DNA from: DATARH01 sp050246595
GTDB lineage: Bacteria; Pseudomonadota; Alphaproteobacteria; ATCC43930; CGMCC-115725
DNA: 64,000 bases
Direction: 5' to 3'
Assembly: GCA_050246595.1 (NCBI GenBank)
Contig: JBFWVT010000014.1
Span: 1 to 64,000 of the forward strand
Part shown: one piece after another, positions 18,346-27,160 of the stretch
Position numbering within the stretch: position 1 is the stretch's first letter
Layout: each line of letters begins with the position of its first letter
Program-made: the position numbers and the translations under genes
The notes under the pieces: generated by a model
The model's database searches: none
What the model was told of the DNA's origin: nothing
What the model saw: only the letters and a program-made list of their open reading frames with translations

Positions 18346-18421
18346 TGGTGGGCGATGACGGATTTGAACCGCCGACCCTCTCGGTGTAAACGAGATGCTC
18401 TGCCAACTGAGCTAATCGCCC
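18346..18421 (-). tRNA. tRNA-Val (anticodon UAC)
   Basis: Read on the minus strand from 18421, the sequence folds as a cloverleaf: acceptor GGGCGAT/ATCGCCC, D-arm TAGCTCAGTTGGCAGAGCA, anticodon stem TCTCG/CGAGA with loop TTTACAC (anticodon TAC), and T-loop GGTTCAAATCC. The discriminator is A, and CCA is encoded at 18346-18348. It lies 40 bp after hupB on the same strand, a common alphaproteobacterial arrangement, and may share its transcript. Confidence 0.97.
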
Positions 18422-18460
18422 GAATCGCTTTGCCGAGGTCAAAACCGTGGCGTGTAGCGA

Positions 18461-18736
18461 TCACTCGTTGAGTTCATCGCGCAGGCGCTTGCCGGGTTTG
18501 AATTTGGCCTGTTTCGATGCGGCGATCTGTATCTTCTCTCCAGTGCGTGGGTTGCGCCCTTCGGAGGCGGCGCGCTCCGCGACTGTGAAAGTGCCGAACC
18601 CGACGAGGCGAACCTCGGTGCCGGCCTTGAGCGCGTCGGTTATCGACTCGAAGACGGCATCAACAGCCTTGTTTGCGGCTGCTTTGGGCAGGTCGGCTTT
18701 CCCAGCGACGGCATCGACGAGTTCGTTTCTGTTCAC
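18461..18736 (-). CDS. hupB: DNA-binding protein HU
   Basis: This 91-residue histone-like protein bends and compacts DNA. It begins MNRNELVDAVAGKADLPKA, and the beta-arm has GRNPRTGEKIQIAASKQAKF with the conserved RNPxTG DNA-intercalating tip. It follows lon in the tig-clpP-clpX-lon-hupB order. It has its own sigma-70-like promoter upstream (18786-18814). Confidence 0.96.
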   Translation of the reverse strand: MNRNELVDAVAGKADLPKAAANKAVDAVFESITDALKAGTEVRLVGFGTFTVAERAASEGRNPRTGEKIQIAASKQAKFKPGKRLRDELNE

Positions 18737-18785
18737 GTGTTGCCCCCTGAGCGATTACGAATGGTTGAGAGCCGATAACCCCCCA

Positions 18786-18814
18786 AGTGTAGAGCCGGGT
18801 CCGTGACGGGTCAA
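18786..18814 (-). promoter_or_regulatory. Sigma-70-like promoter of hupB
   Basis: On the minus strand TTGACC (18814-18809) and TACACT (18791-18786) are separated by 17 bp, 50 bp upstream of the hupB ATG. The hexamers and spacing are close to consensus. This shows hupB can be transcribed independently of lon. Confidence 0.65.
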
Positions 18815-18915
18815 CGTCGCTGCACCCAACCGGACAGCGATTCTCCAGCGTTACCGCGCTTTTGCCGGCCGACCGGATTTCCCTTTCCGCTCGACCGGCG
18901 GGGAAGCGGTGAAGG

Positions 18916-21321
18916 TCAATGCGTGACTAACCCGGATCTCTGTTCGCCTTTGGCGGGAAGGACCGACTCCTCAGCCGTTTCGTCCTCCCATTCGATCGGG
19001 GTCAGCGCTTCGGCAAGCGCATGCCCGAGCAATTCGTCGAGCGTCCGAACCGGGATGATTTTCAACCCGCGCTTGACGTTATCCGGTATCTCGGCAAGGT
19101 CCTTTTCGTTCTCGGCCGGGATCAGAACGGTCTTGAGACCGCCGCGCAACGCCGCAAGCAGCTTCTCTTTCAGCCCGCCGATCGGCAACACGCGCCCCCG
19201 CAACGTGATCTCGCCGGTCATTGCGGTGTCGCGCTTTACAGGTAGACCGGTCAGCACCGACACAATCGAGGTTACCATCGCGACACCCGCCGATGGACCA
19301 TCCTTCGGGGTCGCGCCTTCGGGCACATGAACGTGGATGTCCTTGCGCTCGAATAGGCTGGGCTTGATCCCGAAAGCGTGGCTGCGCGACTTGACATAGC
19401 TCTCGGCCGCCTGCACCGATTCCTTCATCACGTCGCCAAGTTTACCAGTCGCGGTCACCCGCCCCTTGCCGGGCACGGTCACGGCTTCGATCGTCAGCAA
19501 CTCCCCGCCAACCTCGGTCCAGGCGAGTCCGGTCGTGACCCCGACCAGATCCTCGCTCTCGGCCTCGCCGAATCGGAATTTCCGCACGCCGGCGTACTTG
19601 TCGAGATTGCGCCGGGTTACGACGACCTTATCGGACTTCTTCATCAGAATGTCCTTGATCGCCTTGCGGGTCAGGTTGGCGATTTCGCGTTCGAGATTGC
19701 GAACCCCTGCCTCGCGCGTGTAGTACCGAATCAGATCGCGAAGCGCATCCTCGCTGATGCTCCATTCATTCTTCTTCAGACCGTGCGCTTTGATCTGTTT
19801 CGGGATCAGGTGGCGTTTGGCGATTTCGACCTTTTCATCCTCGGTGTAGCCAGGGAGCCGAATGATCTCCATACGGTCCAGAAGCGGCTGCGGCATGCGC
19901 AGCGTATTGGCCGTGGTCAGAAAAAGCACGTCGGACAGATCGTAATCGACCTCAAGATAATGGTCGTTGAATGTCGAATTCTGCTCGGGATCAAGCACTT
20001 CGAGCAGCGCCGAGGACGGATCGCCACGCCAATCGGCGCCGAGCTTGTCGACTTCGTCGAGCAGGAAGAGCGGGTTCGACGACTTGGCCTTCTTCATGCC
20101 TTGTATGACCTTGCCCGGCATCGAGCCGATATAGGTCCGGCGGTGCCCGCGGATCTCGGCCTCGTCACGCACGCCGCCCAGCGACATGCGCACGAAATTA
20201 CGCCCGGTCGCGCGCGCCACCGACTTGCCGAGCGAGGTCTTCCCGACACCCGGCGGGCCGACCAGGCACAGGATCGGACCCTTCATTTTTTTCATGCGCT
20301 GCTGGACCGCAAGGTATTCGAGAATACGCTCCTTGACCTTTTCGAGCCCGAAATGATCGGCGTCGAGGACGCGCTCGGCGCCCTTGATGTCGCGTTTGAT
20401 CTTGGTACGCTTCTGCCATGGGATCGACAGCAGCCAGTCGAGATAATTGCGCACGACCGTCGCCTCGGCTGACATCGGGCTCATGCTGCGCAGCTTCTTC
20501 AGCTCCGCCATTGCCTTGTCGTGCGCTTCCTTGGTGAGCCTGGTCTTGTTGATCCTGTCCTCGAGTTCGGCCATTTCATCGCGGCCATCCTCACCCTCGC
20601 CGAGCTCCTTTTGGATCGCCTTTAGTTGCTCGTTAAGGTAGTACTCGCGCTGGGTTTTCTCCATTTGGCGCTTGACGCGGTTGCGGATCCGCTTTTCAAC
20701 CTGCAGGACACCAATTTCGCCTTCCATATAGCCGAAGACTTTCTCGAGCCGCTCCGACACGGCTTCGGTCTCGAGCAGTTCCTGCTTTTCGGGAATCTTC
20801 AAACTCAAATGCGAGGCAACCGTATCGGCAAGTTTGCCGGGGTCCTCGATCTGGTTGATCGAGACTAGGACCTCAGGCGGAATCTTCTTATTGAGCTTGA
20901 TATATTGCTCGAACTGCGCGACCACAGTGCGGGCCAGCGCCTCGATTTCCTGGTGCGTGCCCGGCTTTTCCGCGATGACCTCCGCGTGCGCCTGAAAGAA
21001 TGCGTCGTTCTCGGCAAAGCGCACGATGCGAGCGCGTTGCCCGCCTTCAACGAGAACCTTGACCGTGCCGTCGGGCAGCTTCAACAGTTGCAGCACCGTC
21101 CCGATCGTTCCGACGGTGAAAATGTCGGACGTGGACGGATCATCCTGTGCTGCGTTTTTCTGAGTGACGAGAAGGATCTGCTTGTCGTCCTTCATCACGT
21201 CTTCGAGCGCCCGCACCGATTTTTCGCGCCCCACGAAAAGCGGAACGATCATGTGCGGAAACACGACGATGTCACGAAGCGGCAGGACCGGATAAAGGGC
21301 AGCGCGCGCGGTTTCGAACAT
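18916..21321 (-). CDS. lon: ATP-dependent protease Lon
   Basis: Lon degrades misfolded and regulatory proteins. The 801-residue protein has the N-terminal LON substrate domain (YPVLPLRDIVVFPHM), a central AAA+ module with Walker A GPPGVGKTSLGK near residue 357, and a C-terminal serine protease with PKDGPSAGVAM, catalytic Ser near 678; the dyad Lys is in GLKEKLLAA. The length is typical. It sits between clpX and hupB as in most Alphaproteobacteria; the 237-bp gap to clpX holds no gene I can see. Confidence 0.97.
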   Translation of the reverse strand: MFETARAALYPVLPLRDIVVFPHMIVPLFVGREKSVRALEDVMKDDKQILLVTQKNAAQDDPSTSDIFTVGTIGTVLQLLKLPDGTVKVLVEGGQRARIVRFAENDAFFQAHAEVIAEKPGTHQEIEALARTVVAQFEQYIKLNKKIPPEVLVSINQIEDPGKLADTVASHLSLKIPEKQELLETEAVSERLEKVFGYMEGEIGVLQVEKRIRNRVKRQMEKTQREYYLNEQLKAIQKELGEGEDGRDEMAELEDRINKTRLTKEAHDKAMAELKKLRSMSPMSAEATVVRNYLDWLLSIPWQKRTKIKRDIKGAERVLDADHFGLEKVKERILEYLAVQQRMKKMKGPILCLVGPPGVGKTSLGKSVARATGRNFVRMSLGGVRDEAEIRGHRRTYIGSMPGKVIQGMKKAKSSNPLFLLDEVDKLGADWRGDPSSALLEVLDPEQNSTFNDHYLEVDYDLSDVLFLTTANTLRMPQPLLDRMEIIRLPGYTEDEKVEIAKRHLIPKQIKAHGLKKNEWSISEDALRDLIRYYTREAGVRNLEREIANLTRKAIKDILMKKSDKVVVTRRNLDKYAGVRKFRFGEAESEDLVGVTTGLAWTEVGGELLTIEAVTVPGKGRVTATGKLGDVMKESVQAAESYVKSRSHAFGIKPSLFERKDIHVHVPEGATPKDGPSAGVAMVTSIVSVLTGLPVKRDTAMTGEITLRGRVLPIGGLKEKLLAALRGGLKTVLIPAENEKDLAEIPDNVKRGLKIIPVRTLDELLGHALAEALTPIEWEDETAEESVLPAKGEQRSGLVTH

Positions 21322-21558
21322 AGGCCCTCATTATCTTTACCAGGGGCCGCCCGCCGGGAGGTGGGTGGCCGGGTAGATTAGCCGTGGTTACGTTGGCCTC
21401 CCGGGGGCTGGCTTCAAGGAGCCGGGACCGGGATACCGCAGGCCGGCGGACGACCTGCCGGCAAATGATCGTCCGTCCCCGAGAAAGCCGGGTCCAGGAC
21501 GGGATCGATCAACCGATCCTGGATACCGCCGATGCAAAGACGGGCCGCAGACAGACCC

Positions 21559-22824
21559 TCAGGCGCCGGTACCCACGTCTCCCCGGCGATCGGAATAGAT
21601 GTGCAGCGGCTTGGCGCGTCCTTCGACGACCTCACGGTTGATCACGATCTCGCTGACCCCGGCGAGGCTCGGCAGCTCGAACATCGAATCGAGCAGGATC
21701 GCTTCCATGATCGATCGCAGCCCGCGTGCGCCGGTCTTGCGCGCGATTGCCTTCTGCGCCACCGCGCGCAACGCCTCGTCGGTCAGTTCAAGTCGGACAT
21801 CCTCCATCTCGAACAGCCGCTGGTACTGCTTGACCAAGGCGTTTTTTGGCTTGGTCAGAATATCGACCAGCGCGTTCTCATCGAGATCGTCGAGCGTCGC
21901 GACGACGGGCAGGCGCCCGACAAATTCCGGGATGAGCCCGAATTTCAGCAAATCTTCCGGTTCCAGATCCTTCAGGATCTCGCCGGTCTTGCGCTCGTCC
22001 GGCCCGCGGACCTCGGCGCCGAAACCGATCGACGTGCCCTGGCGACGCTGTGCGATGATCCTTTCGAGTCCGGCAAAGGCGCCGCCGCACACGAACAGGA
22101 TGTTTGTCGTATCGACTTGCAGGAATTCCTGCTGCGGGTGCTTGCGTCCGCCTTGCGGCGGCACCGAGGCGATCGTGCCCTCCATGATCTTCAGGAGCGC
22201 CTGCTGCACGCCCTCGCCCGACACGTCGCGGGTGATTGACGGGTTATCCGATTTGCGAGAGATCTTATCGACCTCGTCGATATAGACAATGCCGCGCTGC
22301 GCGCGCTCGACATTATAGTCGGCCGCCTGCAACAGCTTCAGGATGATGTTCTCGACATCCTCGCCGACATATCCGGCTTCGGTCAGCGTCGTCGCGTCCG
22401 CCATCGTGAACGGCACGTCGATGATACGCGCCAGCGTCTGTGCCAGCAGCGTCTTGCCCGAGCCGGTCGGCCCGACCAGCAGGATATTGGATTTCGCCAA
22501 TTCGACGTCGTTGTTCTTCGATCCGTGCGCCAGCCGCTTGTAGTGATTATGCACCGCGACCGACAGAACCCGCTTGGCGTGGTCCTGCCCAATCACGTAA
22601 TCGTCGAGAACCCGGCAGATATCGCGCGGTCCCGGCACACCGTCCCGCGACTTGACGAGCGTCGTCTTGTGCTCCTCACGGATGATGTCCATGCAGAGCT
22701 CGACGCATTCGTCGCAGATAAATACGGTCGGACCCGCAATCAGCTTTCTGACCTCGTGCTGGCTCTTGCCGCAAAAGGAACAGTAGAGCGTATTTTTCGA
22801 GTCGCTGCCGCTGGACTTAGTCAT
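21559..22824 (-). CDS. clpX: ATP-dependent Clp protease ATP-binding subunit ClpX
   Basis: ClpX is the AAA+ unfoldase of ClpXP. The 421-residue protein has the N-terminal zinc-binding domain (YCSFCGKSQ from Cys15 and Cys18, then FICDECVELC), Walker A GPTGSGKT near residue 116, Walker B YIDEVDKI and ClpP-binding loops. ATG 22824 (MTKSSG) is preferred because GGAG lies six bases upstream and the length matches the family; an upstream ATG would add nine residues. Confidence 0.96.
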   Translation of the reverse strand: MTKSSGSDSKNTLYCSFCGKSQHEVRKLIAGPTVFICDECVELCMDIIREEHKTTLVKSRDGVPGPRDICRVLDDYVIGQDHAKRVLSVAVHNHYKRLAHGSKNNDVELAKSNILLVGPTGSGKTLLAQTLARIIDVPFTMADATTLTEAGYVGEDVENIILKLLQAADYNVERAQRGIVYIDEVDKISRKSDNPSITRDVSGEGVQQALLKIMEGTIASVPPQGGRKHPQQEFLQVDTTNILFVCGGAFAGLERIIAQRRQGTSIGFGAEVRGPDERKTGEILKDLEPEDLLKFGLIPEFVGRLPVVATLDDLDENALVDILTKPKNALVKQYQRLFEMEDVRLELTDEALRAVAQKAIARKTGARGLRSIMEAILLDSMFELPSLAGVSEIVINREVVEGRAKPLHIYSDRRGDVGTGA

Positions 22825-23019
22825 CGCCACTCCATCACCGGTCCGGCGCATGCCAGCCGGGCCGACCGCGCTGTCCCGCGCAGGCTGACGGAGGCCGACA
22901 GATCGCGGCTAGCCCCCGGCGCCCAGCCGGTGCACGCCGGCGCGGGCCATTCAAGTATATGTACTCCTGGCGGATCAACAACTGATTAAATCCGCCGCTC
23001 CCGCGCTCCCGCCGCCGAA

Positions 23020-23661
23020 TCAGGCGCGGAACCCGCGTTCCTCGTCGCGCGTCGGCCGAGCCTCGACGACCTCGTCAACCAGACCGAATTCCTTGGCTTC
23101 GAGCGGCGACAGAAACTTGTCGCGCTCGACGGCGGCCTGGATGACTTCGAGCGGTTGCCCGGTGTGGCGCACATAGATCTCGTTGAGGCGCGCCCGCAAC
23201 GCCAGGATCTCGCGCGCCTGGATCTCGATATCGGTGGCCTGCCCCTGAGCACCGCCCGAGGGCTGATGGATCATGATGCGCGAATTGGGCAGCGAGAACC
23301 GCTTCCCGGCGGCGCCGGCGGCGAGCAGCAGCGAGCCCATCGAGGCAGCCTGTCCGATGCACACGGTCGAAACCGGCGAGCGGATATACTGCATCGTATC
23401 GTAAATCGCGAGACCGGAGGTCACGACCCCGCCCGGCGAGTTGATATAGAACGCAATATCCTTTGTCGGGTTCTCCGATTCGAGGAAGAGGAGCTGCGCG
23501 CAAATCAGGCTCGCCACCGCGTCGTGTACCGGACCGACCAGAAAGATGATCCGCTCCTTTAACAGGCGCGAATAGATGTCGTAGGCACGCTCTCCGCGAT
23601 TTGTCTGCTCGACCACCATCGGGACGAGATTGTTCATGTATTGTTCGAAATAGTCGGCCAT
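23020..23661 (-). CDS. clpP: ATP-dependent Clp protease proteolytic subunit ClpP
   Basis: ClpP is the serine-protease chamber partner of ClpX. The 213-residue protein shows the triad regions GQAASMGS (Ser near 106), RIMIHQPSGG (His near 131) and the later Asp. YINSPGGVVTSGLAIYDTM is also diagnostic. A second Met at residue 9 (MNNLVP) is an alternative start. It is transcribed between tig and clpX. Confidence 0.96.
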   Translation of the reverse strand: MADYFEQYMNNLVPMVVEQTNRGERAYDIYSRLLKERIIFLVGPVHDAVASLICAQLLFLESENPTKDIAFYINSPGGVVTSGLAIYDTMQYIRSPVSTVCIGQAASMGSLLLAAGAAGKRFSLPNSRIMIHQPSGGAQGQATDIEIQAREILALRARLNEIYVRHTGQPLEVIQAAVERDKFLSPLEAKEFGLVDEVVEARPTRDEERGFRA

Positions 23662-23729
23662 TTCTTTCTCCCTCGACCGCCGCGCCCGATAGGAGCGCGA
23701 CGAATTTCCGCGGCGGCGGCGCTGCGGCG

Positions 23730-25376
23730 TCAGGCTGGTCCAGTCTCCTCGTCCGTCTCCGCTTCCTGGTCGGCGGCCATCAGCGCCTGCGGAGTGACGC
23801 TGCGCTCGGCCGGTTTCGCCAGTTCGAAAATGAAGTCGACGACCTTGTCCTCGAAAATCGGCACCCTGAGATTGTTCAGGGCGTCGGGATTTTTTCGGTA
23901 ATAGTCGAAGACCTGCCGCTCGTAGCCGGGATGGCGCCGTGCTTCCTGCAACAGCGCCTGGTTCAGCTCATCCTGACTGACTTGTATATTGTTGTTGCGA
24001 CCGACCTCGGCAAGCAGCAGCCCCAGGCGAACCCGGCGTTCGGCGATGCGGCGAAACTCTTCGCGGGTCTTTTCCTCGTTCTCCGTGTCTGTAGGCTCCG
24101 TGTCCGCGGGGGCGGCCGGTTCCGTATCCGAAGCGCCTTCGAGCGCGGTTTCCTCCGGCGCGATGACCGCTGCCGCATCGATCGGCTCGCCGCTTGACCC
24201 CGGATGCGGGATTGCGTGGTGGCTTGCGGCTTCGGTCTCATGCTGGGCCGGCTTCTCCGCCTCGGCCGTAGCCGGCGCACGGTCCGAAGCGCCTTCCAGC
24301 GCCGTCTCCTCGGGCGCGATGATGTTACCGGCATCGATCGGCCCCTCGCCAGGCGGCGGTCCCCCGGCCTGTTCCTCCCGGTTGTCGGCCGCCCGCGCCT
24401 CGATCTGCCGGCGCATGTCGCGCTCCCCCTCGTATTGCGCCCAGATCGAGTTGAACTCAATCTCGATCATACCGGGCGGCACCGGGAACTCGTATCGCTC
24501 GGCGAGCTTGTCGAGCAGGGCGCGCTTCAGCCGCTGACGGGCCAGGTTGTCGTAATCGCGCTGCATGCGCTGCCTGATTTCGCCGCGCAGCTCGTCGAGG
24601 CTTTCGAGCCCGACCGCCTCGGCCAGCGTATCGTCGATCGCAGCCGGCAGCCGGCGCCGGACCTCTTTGACCGAGACCTGGAACACCCCCTCCTTGCCGT
24701 CCATCTCCGGGCCGGCTTCGGCGGGAAACGTGACCTTGACCTCGCGCTGTTCACCGGCCGAGACACCGGTCAGCTGGTCGCTGAACCCGGGCAGCAGCCC
24801 CTCGGCGCCGAGTTCGATTTCGCGGCCTTCGCCGCGGCTGCCGGGGATTTCTTCATCGCCTGTACGTCCGACGATATCGGCGACGATGATGTCGCCCGTC
24901 TCGGCGGGGCGCTCGACCGGTTCCGATTTGCGCTGCGACTCCGCCAGCCGTTCGAGCGCCTTTTCGACATCCTCGTCGGGGACCTGCGCCACCAGCCTTT
25001 CGAGACCGAGCGCGCCGAAATCGGGCGCCGGCAACTCCGGCAGAACTTCGAGCGACAGCGTGTATTCGAGATCGGCGCCCTCGGCGCTCGACACGAGTTC
25101 GTAGCGCGGCGGCAGCGCCGGGCGCAGATTGCGTTCGCGAATCGCCTCGGCCGAGCTGTCCTGGACCGCGCTCTCCAAAACCTCGCCGCGCACGGCCGCG
25201 CCGTATCGCTTGCGCAACAGCGGCAGCGGCACCTTGCCCGGACGGAAACCGGGGATCCGCACCATCCGCCCGAGTTCGTCGAGCCGTTTGGTGATCTGCT
25301 CCTCGACCTCGCTCGCCGGGATAGTGATCTTGAATTCGCGCTTCAGCCCCTCGGCGCTGGTTTCGGTCACATTCAT
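23730..25376 (-). CDS. tig: Trigger factor with an unusual internal insertion
   Basis: Trigger factor is the ribosome-bound chaperone and prolyl isomerase. The N-terminal ribosome-binding signature is present (VRIPGFRPGKVPLPLLRKRYG), then a FKBP-like PPIase domain (TGDIIVADIVG) and the helical C-domain (EEFRRIAERRVRLGLLLAEVG). At 548 residues it is about 100 longer than usual. The excess is a low-complexity, acidic, Pro/Ala-rich insert at roughly residues 330-432, between the MIEIEFNSIWAQ helix and EEKTREEFRR. It holds two copies of IIAPEETALEGASD-type sequence. The insert is in frame and both flanks are conserved. Confidence 0.94.
   Translation of the reverse strand: MNVTETSAEGLKREFKITIPASEVEEQITKRLDELGRMVRIPGFRPGKVPLPLLRKRYGAAVRGEVLESAVQDSSAEAIRERNLRPALPPRYELVSSAEGADLEYTLSLEVLPELPAPDFGALGLERLVAQVPDEDVEKALERLAESQRKSEPVERPAETGDIIVADIVGRTGDEEIPGSRGEGREIELGAEGLLPGFSDQLTGVSAGEQREVKVTFPAEAGPEMDGKEGVFQVSVKEVRRRLPAAIDDTLAEAVGLESLDELRGEIRQRMQRDYDNLARQRLKRALLDKLAERYEFPVPPGMIEIEFNSIWAQYEGERDMRRQIEARAADNREEQAGGPPPGEGPIDAGNIIAPEETALEGASDRAPATAEAEKPAQHETEAASHHAIPHPGSSGEPIDAAAVIAPEETALEGASDTEPAAPADTEPTDTENEEKTREEFRRIAERRVRLGLLLAEVGRNNNIQVSQDELNQALLQEARRHPGYERQVFDYYRKNPDALNNLRVPIFEDKVVDFIFELAKPAERSVTPQALMAADQEAETDEETGPA
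24129..24340. repeat. Direct repeat inside the trigger factor gene
   Basis: Two diverged copies of about 58 bp (24129-24186 and 24283-24340) encode IDAxxxIAPEETALEGASD in the inserted segment. They differ at about a quarter of positions in DNA but keep the frame, so the duplication is not very recent. Confidence 0.75.
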
Positions 25377-25514
25377 TGCAGCGTGCTCACATTCCTTGCC
25401 TCAGTTGGGCCTTGCCTCAGCCCGGGTCTCGCGTCAGTTCGGCCTGCGCGGCACAGGGGTCCTCAGCCGGCGCCTTTCTCCGCCGCCGCGTGCGAGGCAG
25501 GATAGCGGGGTGGG

Positions 25515-25599
25515 TGGTGCGGGCGGGGGGATTTGAACCCCCACGATTTTCATCGCTGGAACCTAAATCCAGTGCGTCTTCCAGTTCCGCCACGCCCGC
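25515..25599 (-). tRNA. tRNA-Leu (anticodon UAG)
   Basis: Minus-strand reading from 25599 gives a class II tRNA. The acceptor is GCGGGCG/CGCCCGC, the anticodon stem CTGGA/TCCAG has loop TTTAGGT (anticodon TAG), a long variable arm follows, and the T-loop is GGTTCAAATCC. The discriminator is A, and CCA is encoded at 25515-25517. It lies upstream of tig on the same strand. Confidence 0.96.
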
Positions 25600-25720
25600 C
25601 CGGCCGCGCTCGGCGGCATCGCCGGGATGTCGGCATGCCGCCGCGGCGTTCTGATCCGGCGCGTTCCAACATAGTCGCGGCTAACATAGTCACGGCACTG
25701 CAATATAGCGAGACGCGAGA

Positions 25721-27160
25721 TCACGCCGTGCGGGTGAGGCCGCGCACGGAGGAGGCCGCCACGACGCGACCCTCACCGCGATACGCTTCGTGGTTCGTCT
25801 CGATATCGCCGAGCCGGTACAGGTAGTTCACCATGATCCCGGCCGATTGCCGCAGCCCCTTCGGCGAAACGTCGCCGAGCCAGTTCAGCCGCTCGACGCG
25901 GGCGCCATTGCTGAGGTGGAAATGCGCCACCGGGTCGAGAGCACGGCCGGACGACGCGCGGGCATGCAGCAGATAGCGCGCGCACAGCCGCAGCAGCGGC
26001 TCACGTAACGTCGTGGCAATGCGCGGATCATGGTGCCAGTTCGCCCGTTCCAGCAGGTTGAGCAGCAGCCGGTCGGGGCTGACTTCATCATCGTCAACGT
26101 CGAGACCCCGCACCGCCCGCGCCTCGCCGGCGAGCAAAACACCGTCGCGCTCGGTCTCTTCTGCCAACCAGGCGCGGAAGCCCGGGATTGGCGACAACGT
26201 TGCGAACATCTTCAGCCGCGGCAGCTCGGCCGTCAGCGCATCGACGACCCGCTTGATCAGAAAGTCTCCAAAACTGATCCCGACCAATCCCTTCTGGCAG
26301 TTCGAGATCGAATAGAAGATTGCCGTATCGGCGGTTTGCGGATTGCCGATCGGCGCCTCTTCGTCGAGCAGCGCATGGATATTGCCCGCGATCCCCGAGA
26401 CCAGCGCCACCTCGACAAAGATCAGCGGCTCGTCGGGCATGCGCGGGTGGAAAAAGGCAAAGCAGCGGCGGTCGGCCTCAAGCCGGTTTTTCAGATCGGT
26501 CCAGCCGCGGATTTCGTGCACGGCCTCGTAGGCGATCAGCTTTTCGAGCAGCGCCGCCGGCGATTCCCAGGTAATCCGGCGCAATTCGAGAAAGCCGATA
26601 TCGAACCAGTTGGCGAGCAGGTCGCGCAAATCATCGGCCAGCCCGCGCAACGCCGCATCCTGGCCGGCAATGCCGATCAGCTCGGAGCGCCGATCGACAA
26701 GAAACTTCACCCCCTCGGGCAGCGCGTTAAACTGTCGCAGCAATGTCATGCGCGGCGGCGTCAACGCTGTCCGCAGTGCGCGTTCGGCAGCCAGGCGCTG
26801 ACCCGGATCGTCGGCGCGAAGCACCGCAGCGCAGCGCTCGACGACCGCATCGTGATCGGTGTCGAATTCTTCGGCCAGGAGCCGCAGAAAGCGCTCGCGA
26901 CCTGTCGCGTTCAGCGCCAAGTAGGAGCGGCCGAGTTCGGCTGCGCCGGCCCGCGCCGTGACCTCGCCGCCGCGTCCGTCGAGGCAGTTCAGCATGCGCT
27001 GGCGCAGCCATGAAATATCGTCATCCGGCAGGTCCGGCCGTGGCGCGCCGGACAACGCGCCGCGCGCCGACAGCGCGATTTCGCGCCAGGCGCTGCGCAG
27101 ATTGGCCATCGTGCGGTCGAGAACGCCGTCGAAGAAGCCGGGGCTGGCGCGATCGCTCAT
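25721..27160 (-). CDS. Malonyl-CoA decarboxylase
   Basis: This enzyme decarboxylates malonyl-CoA to acetyl-CoA. The 479-residue protein matches the MCD family: a helical N-terminal domain, FLELRRITWESPAALLEKL, FFHPRMPDEPLIFVEVAL, FYSISNCQKGLVGISFGDFL and FATLSPIPGF. HFHLSNGA, with catalytic-type His, follows near the C-terminus. ATG 27160 overlaps the stop of the NAD(P)HX repair gene (ATGA), so expression is translationally coupled. The frame stays open far upstream, but that DNA encodes the repair enzyme in another frame. Confidence 0.93.
   Translation of the reverse strand: MSDRASPGFFDGVLDRTMANLRSAWREIALSARGALSGAPRPDLPDDDISWLRQRMLNCLDGRGGEVTARAGAAELGRSYLALNATGRERFLRLLAEEFDTDHDAVVERCAAVLRADDPGQRLAAERALRTALTPPRMTLLRQFNALPEGVKFLVDRRSELIGIAGQDAALRGLADDLRDLLANWFDIGFLELRRITWESPAALLEKLIAYEAVHEIRGWTDLKNRLEADRRCFAFFHPRMPDEPLIFVEVALVSGIAGNIHALLDEEAPIGNPQTADTAIFYSISNCQKGLVGISFGDFLIKRVVDALTAELPRLKMFATLSPIPGFRAWLAEETERDGVLLAGEARAVRGLDVDDDEVSPDRLLLNLLERANWHHDPRIATTLREPLLRLCARYLLHARASSGRALDPVAHFHLSNGARVERLNWLGDVSPKGLRQSAGIMVNYLYRLGDIETNHEAYRGEGRVVAASSVRGLTRTA

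Noticed and set aside
19378..20472. Forward frame of 364 codons opposite lon
   Set aside because: High-GC shadow of lon with no recognisable family.
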